Origin: an uncultured Pontibacter sp.
GTDB taxonomy: Bacteria > Bacteroidota > Bacteroidia > Cytophagales > Hymenobacteraceae
Length of the DNA: 64,000 bases
Direction: 5' to 3'
Assembly (NCBI RefSeq): GCF_947499215.1
Contig: NZ_CANMNI010000004.1
Span: 1 to 64,000, forward strand
Both the position numbers and the translations under genes were made by a program. Below the pieces are notes generated by a model. That model had not been told where the DNA came from, did no database searches, and saw only the letters and a list, made by a program, of their open reading frames with translations. Of the stretch, positions 57,433 through 64,000 are shown one piece after another (within the stretch, counting starts at the first letter, position 1; every line of letters starts with the position of its first letter).

Positions 57433-59790
57433 ATGCCCCGGAAATCAGTTGCCTTGTTTCTTTTACTGTTGGCCTTTACCATTGATGTATGGGGGCAATC
57501 TGCAGCTCAAAAACAGTACAAATTATCAGGTACGGTAAGGGGAACATGGGGCGAAAGACTTGAGGGAGCTTTTCTAGTGGTCACACCTAGCGACAAGGGA
57601 GTGGTTACTGACAAGCAGGGGCGCTTTTCCTTACTGTTAGAGAAAGGTACTTACACAGTTTCCTGTCAGTACATCGGGATGGCACCACTCCGGGAAACAG
57701 TTACCATAGAGGGAGATAAAGAAATTGAGCTAACGCTTACGCTGTCCAATTTTAAATTAAAAGAGGTAGAAATCACAAGCAGGCCTGTTTCTGATATCAA
57801 TGCCACGCATATGGGTAGTTCCTTTATCGATCAGAAAATGCTGACCCGCATGCCCAAACTATTAGGGGAGGCCGATGTGTTGCGGAGCGTTTCAGCATTG
57901 CCGGGGGTCGTGAATGCAGGCGAAGGTACATCGGGTTTTTTTGTACGAGGTGGCAGCGCTGACCAGAACTTAGTGCTGATGGATGATGCCCCATTGTTTA
58001 ACGCCAATCACCTGTTCGGTTTTTATTCTGTTTATAATCCGGATATCCTTAAAAGCTATGAGTTGCATCGAAGCGGGATATCCGCTAGGTATGGCGGAAG
58101 AATATCTTCTATCTTAGATGTGAGCCTGCGGGATGGGAATGAGGAAAAAATGAGGTATGAGATCGGCGTGTCCCCTATTTCAGGCAAGTTTAGCATGGAT
58201 GGGCCCATTTCTGATAAATTCACTTTCCTGCTGGCCTTTAGAGGCGCTTTCCCGGGCTACATAATGAAGCTCTTCCCTAATAGTAATATCAAGAACAGCT
58301 CCGGTAGTTTCTATGATGGCAACCTGAAGTTCAAGTACAAGCTGGACTCGAAAAACACCATCAGTTTCTCTGGCTACCACAGTGCGGACGGCTTCAAGTT
58401 TCCCAACGATACTACCTATCAGTGGAAGAATACGCTGGGCACGCTCAAGTGGAGTCATCTCTTCAACAACAACTTTACAGGTATAGCCACATTGGTTAAA
58501 AGCCATTATGCAAACAAAGTAGAAGGCATTTCTACGGGAGAAGAGTTTGAGCTCAATTCTGAAATAGACCTGACACAGCTGAAACTTGACTTCGGATATT
58601 TCGGACTCGAAAACCACCAGCTTGACTTTGGGGGAGATGCCTCTTTATATGTTATTCAACCCGGTGAGTTAGTGCCGTACGGCAGTTCGAGCCTCAACCG
58701 GCGCCGACTGGAGTATGATAAAGGGTATGAAACTTCCGCCTACGTAAATGATGAAATTACACTTACTGACAAGCTCTCTGCGTCTGTAGGGCTGCGCTTT
58801 TCGCAGTTTGCGAAACTAGGCCCTTCAGACATGTATGTGTACGCAGAAGGAGTGCCTAGGAGTGATGTGAATATTGTGGATACGCTTTCCTATAGTGCAG
58901 GGAGTGTGGTGCAAACGTATTCAGGGCTTGAGCCGCGCGCATCAATCAAATATTCTTTAACGAACAATTCATCTTTGAAAGCGGGCTACAGTAGAACTAG
59001 GCAATACATTCAGCTCATCTCAAATACGGCTGCAATTACTCCGGTAGATGTCTGGAAGCTGTCAAACAACTACATAAAGCCCCAAGTAGCGGACCAAGTG
59101 GCTTTAGGGTATTTCTATACGCAGGAAGAGGGTTGGTATGACTTCAGCTGGGAGGTGTATTACAAAAAATTATATAACCAAGTAGATTATAAAGACGGAG
59201 CAACGCTACTGCTTAACCCCACACTCGAATCCGATCTGTTATTCGGAGATGGAAATGCCTACGGCTCTGAATGGATGCTAAAGAAGAATCAGGGGCGACT
59301 TACAGGGTGGGTTAGCTTAACTTACTCTAGGTCTTTCAGAACGATAGCAGGTAAAACCGAAGCAGAAACCATTAATGGGGGGAAAGCTTATCCATCCAAT
59401 TACGACAAACCCATCAACCTAAACATCTTTGCCGATTACCATCTTTGGCCTAAATGGAAAGTGACTGCAAACTTTACTTATACAACCGGGAGGCCTGTTA
59501 CCGCAGCGGATTCCTGGTACTGGTACCAAGGACAGATCTTCGCCAATTATTCCGGGCGTAATCAGGAACGGATGCCCGACTATCATCGCTTGGATGTGTC
59601 TTTGAACCGTGAAATCATCAAAAGAGGTAAGGCTGAGTATAGTGGCAGCTTCTCCATTTATAATTTGTATGCTAGGAAGAATGCCTATTCTATGCTGTAT
59701 CAGCACTATTATGGAGAAGCGCCCGGAGCCTATAAACTGGCTGTCATTGGTGCTCCCATACCTTCAATAAATTTTAATGTTAAATTTTAA
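57433..59790 (+). CDS. TonB-dependent receptor with carboxypeptidase-like regulatory domain
   Basis: 785 residues. Signal peptide (MPRKSVALFLLLLAFTIDVWGQ), an N-terminal regulatory beta domain (KLSGTVRGTWGERLEGAFLVVTPSDKGVVTDKQGRFSL), a TonB plug (MGSSFIDQKMLTRMPKLLGEADVLRSVSALPGV, GTSGFFVRGGSADQNLVLMDDAPLFNANHLFGFYSVYNPD) and a barrel ending SINFNVKF. This subgroup pairs with DUF4249 lipoproteins in Bacteroidetes; the next gene, 5 bases away, is one. The ligand is unknown. Confidence 0.95.
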   Translation: MPRKSVALFLLLLAFTIDVWGQSAAQKQYKLSGTVRGTWGERLEGAFLVVTPSDKGVVTDKQGRFSLLLEKGTYTVSCQYIGMAPLRETVTIEGDKEIELTLTLSNFKLKEVEITSRPVSDINATHMGSSFIDQKMLTRMPKLLGEADVLRSVSALPGVVNAGEGTSGFFVRGGSADQNLVLMDDAPLFNANHLFGFYSVYNPDILKSYELHRSGISARYGGRISSILDVSLRDGNEEKMRYEIGVSPISGKFSMDGPISDKFTFLLAFRGAFPGYIMKLFPNSNIKNSSGSFYDGNLKFKYKLDSKNTISFSGYHSADGFKFPNDTTYQWKNTLGTLKWSHLFNNNFTGIATLVKSHYANKVEGISTGEEFELNSEIDLTQLKLDFGYFGLENHQLDFGGDASLYVIQPGELVPYGSSSLNRRRLEYDKGYETSAYVNDEITLTDKLSASVGLRFSQFAKLGPSDMYVYAEGVPRSDVNIVDTLSYSAGSVVQTYSGLEPRASIKYSLTNNSSLKAGYSRTRQYIQLISNTAAITPVDVWKLSNNYIKPQVADQVALGYFYTQEEGWYDFSWEVYYKKLYNQVDYKDGATLLLNPTLESDLLFGDGNAYGSEWMLKKNQGRLTGWVSLTYSRSFRTIAGKTEAETINGGKAYPSNYDKPINLNIFADYHLWPKWKVTANFTYTTGRPVTAADSWYWYQGQIFANYSGRNQERMPDYHRLDVSLNREIIKRGKAEYSGSFSIYNLYARKNAYSMLYQHYYGEAPGAYKLAVIGAPIPSINFNVKF

Positions 59791-59795
59791 CTGGT

Positions 59796-60827
59796 ATGTT
59801 AAGACGATTACTGCCATTTATCCTCCTGCTTCTCATGGGATGTATCGACCCGGTTGATACGGACCTAGAGACCCAGAAAAAGCATTTGGTTGTGGAAGGG
59901 TATTTTACAAACGAAGCCAAACTAAACTATGTGCGGCTAAGTTATTCTCAACCCCACTCCTCGCCTTACAATGAGTTTGAGGCAAAGGCGGTCGTAACCG
60001 TATGGAGCAACGAGGGGGAATGGTACTTGTTTTCCTATGATAAAGAAGGCTACTACTATCCTTCCGCTGGTAGCGAGGCTGTAGGGGTTCCGGGACATAC
60101 GTATATGCTTAACGTCGCTGTAGGTAACCAGCTATACCAATCGGAACCAGTCATCATGAAAGAACCGATAGCAATAGACTCTATTCAGTTTGAGATTGGC
60201 GAGCAGACATTTGCCTTTCCTGGGGAGCGTGAAAAACAGTTACTACCTGGGTACAATGTGCTTGTTGACTACAACGATCCGGCAGGAGAGAAGAACTTCT
60301 TACGTTGGTCTTTCACGACACAGTACGAAGTCAGGACACAACCCCAAGATTACATTCATCCCTTCACCGGTATGCCCGCTCCCAAAAATTGCTGCATGCA
60401 ATGCTTTCTTGAAGAAAAGCTAGAGCAGCTCAAAGTGATAGATGACCGCTTGACGAATGGCAAGAAGGTGCTTCATCAAAATGTGCTCTTCATGCCTTTT
60501 GAGAAATATTTGGGAGTCAAGAACAAGCTGACGGTTTATCAGCACTCGATTACCGAAGATTCTTACAATTTTTTCCGGATTCTGGAGCAGCAGAAGATAG
60601 CCACAGGTACTGTGTTCGATCCTCCCCCTGCTGAGGTAAAAGGAAACATGTTCAATGTAAATAACGAAAATGAGCAGGTGATAGGCTTTTTTGACGTCTC
60701 TGGGGTAAGCTCGAAAAAAGTAACCATCCTGCGTAATGCTATTGATTATCCTTTTGCACCGTTCCGCTTCCCCGATGATTGCCAAGTGATGAGAAACGCA
60801 ACCAAAACAATACCTGAAGACTGGTAG
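59796..60827 (+). CDS. DUF4249 outer-membrane lipoprotein
   Basis: 343 residues. Lipoprotein signal with Cys16 in LLLMGCIDP. The DUF4249 pattern follows: KKHLVVEGYFTNEAKLNYVRLSYSQP, VTVWSNEGEWYLFSY, GHTYMLNV, and the region around YNVLVDYNDPAGEKNFLRWSF, with a Cys-rich CCMQC in the middle (about 200). It is paired with the TonB receptor just upstream, perhaps as its surface partner in the way SusD serves SusC (inference). Confidence 0.9.
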   Translation: MLRRLLPFILLLLMGCIDPVDTDLETQKKHLVVEGYFTNEAKLNYVRLSYSQPHSSPYNEFEAKAVVTVWSNEGEWYLFSYDKEGYYYPSAGSEAVGVPGHTYMLNVAVGNQLYQSEPVIMKEPIAIDSIQFEIGEQTFAFPGEREKQLLPGYNVLVDYNDPAGEKNFLRWSFTTQYEVRTQPQDYIHPFTGMPAPKNCCMQCFLEEKLEQLKVIDDRLTNGKKVLHQNVLFMPFEKYLGVKNKLTVYQHSITEDSYNFFRILEQQKIATGTVFDPPPAEVKGNMFNVNNENEQVIGFFDVSGVSSKKVTILRNAIDYPFAPFRFPDDCQVMRNATKTIPEDW

Positions 60828-60897
60828 ATGTTGACGCCAAACCCCAAGGAAGAGCTCTTTTAAAAACTCTCCTTCCTGAGAGGCGCTTTCAGGTAAA

Positions 60898-61614
60898 TCA
60901 CTTATAAACCAAAAAGACAGCCGGTTGCTTGTGTATGTCTGGCAGTTTGCCCTTCCATTCGGCGATGGTTTTGGTTTGGATGAACTCGTGCTCCGGGGAG
61001 GTGATGTTAGCGGCAATGCAAAGGCGGGTGCCACCGCTCAGGGTCTGCAGTAAATCTTCTAGCAGTTTGTTGTTCCGATAGGGCGTCTCCATGAAAATCT
61101 GGGTCTGGTCGTGCTGCAGCATTTCTTTCTCCAGGTTCCGGAGCGCCTGCAAACGAGGCCCCTTTTCGATGGGGAGGTAACCATGAAAGGCGAAGCGCTG
61201 TCCATTGAACCCACTAGCCATCAGGCTGAGGAAGATGGCGGAAGGACCGGCAAAAGGCACCACCCGTATACCTTTCTGATGCGCGTACTTAGCCACCTCC
61301 GCACCCGGATCAGCTATACCTGGGCAGCCTGCCTCTGAGATAATTCCTGCGTCTATACCTTGCTCCAGCAGTGGCTTAAGCGAGGCCTGTACCTGAGCCG
61401 GCGTAGCATCCTTATCAACCTGCACAAACTGGAGCTGCTCAATCACCAGTTCCGGGCAAATGCTCTTGACGTAGCGACGAGCCGTTCGCAGGTTCTCCAC
61501 AATGAAATAAGTCAGCCTCCGCACCGTATCCTTCACCTGCGGCGATATCACTTGGTCAGCTGTGTCGTCTGCGAGTATGGTCGGTATGAGGTATAGCGTA
61601 CTAGTCTTTTTCAT
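60898..61614 (-). CDS. RsmI-like SAM-dependent methyltransferase
   Basis: 238 residues of the tetrapyrrole methylase fold. RsmI-type features are YFIVENLRTARRYV, the loop IISEAGCPGIADPGAEV, VPFAGPSAIFLSLMASGFNGQRFAFHGYLPIEK and the late METPYRNNKLLEDLL. RsmI 2'-O-methylates C1402 in 16S rRNA and is about 286 residues, so this is a shorter relative, common in Bacteroidetes, whose target need not be the same. Its ATG overlaps the stop of the upstream hydrolase gene by four bases (ATGA), so translation is coupled. Confidence 0.87.
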   Translation of the reverse strand: MKKTSTLYLIPTILADDTADQVISPQVKDTVRRLTYFIVENLRTARRYVKSICPELVIEQLQFVQVDKDATPAQVQASLKPLLEQGIDAGIISEAGCPGIADPGAEVAKYAHQKGIRVVPFAGPSAIFLSLMASGFNGQRFAFHGYLPIEKGPRLQALRNLEKEMLQHDQTQIFMETPYRNNKLLEDLLQTLSGGTRLCIAANITSPEHEFIQTKTIAEWKGKLPDIHKQPAVFLVYK

Positions 61615-62381
61615 GGCGTATCCAAAAACCGTGTTACGAGATCGTATACCTCATCCGGCGCTTCGGCGTGTACCCAGTGGCCGGCGTTCGGGATGGTCTC
61701 CACTTCTACTAATGTAAATAGATGCTCAATGCTACCATATACATCTTCCGGTAGAATGTATCGTGAGCGCCCGCCTTTGATAAAAAGAGTGTTCTTCTTG
61801 AAAGGCGTATCCGATGTGATAGGGGCCGCGATTTTTTCGTAGTTCTTTTCTATGGCGTTGAGGTTCATGCGCCAACCGAAGCTGTTGTCCTCTTTTCGGT
61901 AGAGGTTTTTCATCAGGAACAGACGCACCTCCTCCTGCGAAATGGTTTTGGCCAATTGCTTGTCTACATCGCCCCGGCTGGTTACATTGCTCAGGTCCAC
62001 TGACTGCAGGGCGTCAATAATCTCATCGTGATGCGGTGGATAAGCCTTTGGCGCGATGTCCACCACAATCAGTTTAGTGAGGCGGGTCGGGTACTTCAGC
62101 GCATAGTTCATGGCTACCTTTCCGCCCATGGAGTGGCCCATGATGGCGGGAGTTGGTATCTGGAGGTCATCTACGAGTCGTAGCACGTCTTCAGCCATGG
62201 CGTCGTAGTCGTGCTGCTCGCTATGCGGAGAGCGGCCGTGGTTGCGCAAGTCCACCATAAACACATTGTAATGCTCAGCTAGTCGCTTAGCCAGTGTTGC
62301 CCAGTTATCCAATGTGCCAAACAGTCCGTGCAAAATCAGCAGCGGCTGCCCATGGCCCATTTCCTTGTAGTGTAGTTTCAT
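61611..62381 (-). CDS. Alpha/beta hydrolase (YbfF-like)
   Basis: 256 residues. The alpha/beta-hydrolase fold shows the oxyanion region LILHGLFGTLDNWATLAK, the nucleophile elbow MGHSMGGKVAMN, the acid-bearing strand FIKGGRSRYI and the final His in IPNAGHWVHAEAPDEV. Similar to YbfF esterases that act on short acyl or CoA thioesters; the substrate is unknown. Directly followed by the RsmI-like gene with a 4-base overlap. Confidence 0.9.
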   Translation of the reverse strand: MKLHYKEMGHGQPLLILHGLFGTLDNWATLAKRLAEHYNVFMVDLRNHGRSPHSEQHDYDAMAEDVLRLVDDLQIPTPAIMGHSMGGKVAMNYALKYPTRLTKLIVVDIAPKAYPPHHDEIIDALQSVDLSNVTSRGDVDKQLAKTISQEEVRLFLMKNLYRKEDNSFGWRMNLNAIEKNYEKIAAPITSDTPFKKNTLFIKGGRSRYILPEDVYGSIEHLFTLVEVETIPNAGHWVHAEAPDEVYDLVTRFLDTP

Positions 62382-62387
62382 TTCTTT

Positions 62388-62419
62388 CAGTTAACAGTGA
62401 TCAGTTATCAGTAAACAGT
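62388..62419. repeat. Short-unit linker upstream of the hydrolase gene
   Basis: Degenerate repeats of CAGTTAACAGT/CAGTTATCAGT type (CAGTGATCAGTTATCAG at the centre) directly precede the hydrolase start on the minus strand, in the same relation to a start codon as the linkers before sucB and permease 2. Confidence 0.5.
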
Positions 62420-62451
62420 CTAAGCTTACGGAAGTACGTTGTAATTGGTCG

Positions 62452-63504
62452 CTATACTACCTTTATCAATTTTTTCTCACTTTTGCGCTCTTTCAGCACA
62501 CCAAGCGGCTGCAGTTTCAAACCGTAATTCTCAAACACCTGCAGGACTTCTTCTCTGCCAGCCGGATCTACGGCGACTAACAGGCCGCCGCTGGTTTGCG
62601 GGTCACAGAGCAAGTGTTTCTGGTCGGGGGTGAGCTCGGCTATTTTGTGGCCGTAGCTGTCGAAGTTGCGGTGCGTACCGCCGGGTATGGCCTTTTGAGC
62701 CATATACTCGAGCGCTTCCGGCAGCACCGGTACTTTATCAAGGTATACCTCAGCCATCAGGTTGCTGCCTTCGCACATTTCCGAAAGGTGGCCCAACAAG
62801 CCAAACCCCGTTACGTCGGTCATGGCTTTTACTTGTGGCAGTTGACCAAGGTCTGCGCCTATTTTGTTGAGCTGCATCATTTGCTGCGGTGCTAGGTGCG
62901 CATGCTCAGGCTTTAGGATGGCCTTCTTCTGTGCCGTAGTGAGTATGCCTACACCGAGCGGTTTGGTTAGGTATAGCTCGCAGCCGGCGGTGGCGGTATC
63001 GTTGCGTTTCAGGTTCTTGATGTCGAGCATACCTGTTACGGCCAGTCCGAAGATCGGCTCGGGACTGTCGATACTGTGACCGCCTGCCAATGGTATACCT
63101 GCCTCGTGACAGATGCTGCGGCTACCCTCGATCACCCGCTTGGCTACCTCGGGGGCTAGCTTGTCTATAGGCCAGCCCAGCACGGCGATGGCCATGGTAG
63201 GTATGCCGCCCATGGCGTAGACATCCGAAATGGCGTTAGCGGAGGCGATGCGGCCGAAATCGTAGGCATCATCCACGATCGGCATAAAGAAATCGGTGGT
63301 ACTGATGACGGCGCGGCCATTGCCGATGTCGTACACAGCGGCATCGTCGCGGGAGCTGTTGCCTACCAACAGCTTATCATTCTCTGGGTAGTGGATATCA
63401 GTGTGCAGGATCGTATCGAGCACTTTGGGGGAAATCTTGCAACCGCAGCCAGCGCCATGGCTGTACTGGGTCAGTTTTATATCTTGATGAGTTGTCTCTT
63501 CCAT
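62452..63504 (-). CDS. selD: Selenide, water dikinase
   Basis: 350 residues, the usual length. It makes selenophosphate from selenide and ATP. The N-terminal glycine-rich loop [15 protein letters not shown] carries Cys20 (in the place of E. coli Cys17 or Sec) and Lys23 (E. coli Lys20). Further signatures: [51 protein letters not shown] and [13 protein letters not shown]. The mnmH gene ends 4 bases upstream on the same strand, so the selenophosphate is meant at least for tRNA 2-selenouridine. Confidence 0.97.
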   Translation of the reverse strand: MEETTHQDIKLTQYSHGAGCGCKISPKVLDTILHTDIHYPENDKLLVGNSSRDDAAVYDIGNGRAVISTTDFFMPIVDDAYDFGRIASANAISDVYAMGGIPTMAIAVLGWPIDKLAPEVAKRVIEGSRSICHEAGIPLAGGHSIDSPEPIFGLAVTGMLDIKNLKRNDTATAGCELYLTKPLGVGILTTAQKKAILKPEHAHLAPQQMMQLNKIGADLGQLPQVKAMTDVTGFGLLGHLSEMCEGSNLMAEVYLDKVPVLPEALEYMAQKAIPGGTHRNFDSYGHKIAELTPDQKHLLCDPQTSGGLLVAVDPAGREEVLQVFENYGLKLQPLGVLKERKSEKKLIKVV

Positions 63505-63508
63505 GGTA

Positions 63509-64000
63509 TCAGATCAGCTGGTGCTGTTTTGCAAATTCAATCACGCGGCGGGCGTTTTCTTCCGGGTTTATACCTTCAAGCGGGAGCCGCAGCACCTGCT
63601 GCTTTTTAGCCAGTTCATAGGTATAGGCCTTGTCGTAGTAAGAGAGGGCAATGTCGACCATCTTTTCCATGTCGCCGGTATGGATGGCTTCGATCGCCTC
63701 CTTGGTGTCTAGCCCGCCCAATCGTTTCTTTATTCTGAGAATGGCAGCTTCCAGTATGGCTGGATCGGTGAGGCAGTATTCAGCTGCCAATTTTTGTATG
63801 CGCAGTACCTTTGGCACTTCGAGTACGATGGTAGGCGAAGCTTGCATCTGGTCGAAGAGCGGCTTGGGTAACTGGACCCGGCCGATGCTGATGCTTTCGT
63901 CTTCCAACCAAACTGGCTGTTGGCTATCGAGTTTGAGCATTTCCATACCCAGCAGGTTTTCGAAGTGCTCGGTGCTGGGCTGCGGTGCCATATCTATGCC
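63509..64000 (-). CDS. mnmH: tRNA 2-selenouridine synthase, C-terminal part (cut by window edge)
   Basis: At least 160 residues are visible and the frame stays open to the window edge, so the 5' part lies to the right. The segment [21 protein letters not shown], the [21 protein letters not shown] block and the rest of the helical C-terminus match the C-terminal half of MnmH (SelU/YbbB, 364 residues in E. coli). MnmH replaces sulfur of 2-thiouridine at tRNA wobble position 34 with selenium through a geranylated intermediate. The rhodanese domain would be in the missing part. Confidence 0.9.
   Translation of the reverse strand, partial: GIDMAPQPSTEHFENLLGMEMLKLDSQQPVWLEDESISIGRVQLPKPLFDQMQASPTIVLEVPKVLRIQKLAAEYCLTDPAILEAAILRIKKRLGGLDTKEAIEAIHTGDMEKMVDIALSYYDKAYTYELAKKQQVLRLPLEGINPEENARRVIEFAKQHQLI

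Noticed and set aside
1..64000. tRNA genes, transposases, integrases and prophage genes
   Set aside because: None was recognised on either strand, although small RNAs cannot be excluded without a covariance search.

Overview
The window is a stretch of chromosome from a member of the Bacteroidetes (Bacteroidota), most likely order Cytophagales and family Hymenobacteraceae (Pontibacter-like). The grounds are SusC/SusD and TonB-receptor/DUF4249 outer-membrane pairs, families largely confined to this phylum (DUF4834, DUF5686, DUF4249), a fused MurF-alanine racemase, promoters with the Bacteroidetes -7 element TAnnTTTG, and A-rich rather than Shine-Dalgarno leaders. The genus is an inference. I saw no phage, integrase, transposase, tRNA or CRISPR array; the region is ordinary chromosome starting at the 3' end of an rRNA operon.

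Layout. 1-116: end of a 5S rRNA gene and its terminator. 0.3-5.9 kb (minus strand): aspartate ammonia-lyase, RNase D, a small lipoprotein, an M28 peptidase and an orphan Vsr mismatch endonuclease. 6.1-12.2 kb: the 2-oxoglutarate dehydrogenase complex sucA-sucB-lpdA, whose E2 carries two lipoyl domains. 12.3-17.3 kb: a pentapeptide-like repeat protein, an S41 peptidase and a LytS/LytTR two-component pair. 17.5-22.2 kb: a MacB-type export system (one ATPase, two tandem-duplicated permeases, one periplasmic adaptor). 22.2-32.3 kb: mostly membrane and hypothetical proteins, a Zn-dependent phospholipase C-like protein, a lipoprotein made of 30 Gly-Thr-Thr-Thr repeats and an acyltransferase. 32.4-35.3 kb: carB without its C-terminal allosteric domain. 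35.7-46.3 kb: DUF4834, YfhO, an ACC-deaminase-like PLP enzyme, DUF4230, RecX, two EamA transporters and a DUF5686 protein. 46.5-51.5 kb: murF-alr and feoAB. 51.5-60.8 kb: a long leader, a SusC/SusD pair and a TonB receptor/DUF4249 pair. 60.9-64 kb (minus): RsmI-like methyltransferase, alpha/beta hydrolase, selD and the 3' part of mnmH (tRNA selenouridine modification).

The most striking signal is not a gene. The heptamer AGGTATA (reverse complement TATACCT) occurs about 90 times by eye in 64 kb, on both strands in about equal numbers, inside genes in all reading frames and between genes. About 8 copies would be expected by chance at even base composition. Several intergenic copies sit as inverted pairs that can form stem-loops. 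The motif is absent from the susC gene and rare in the sucA-sucB-lpdA block. This pattern resembles DNA uptake sequences or HIP1-type highly iterated motifs and is the best candidate here for something undescribed.

Several start codons were moved from the longest open frame. For sucA, carB and feoA the upstream TTG lies inside a recognisable promoter element, and for the ACC-deaminase-like gene it lies inside the preceding terminator, so the next ATG or GTG downstream is used.
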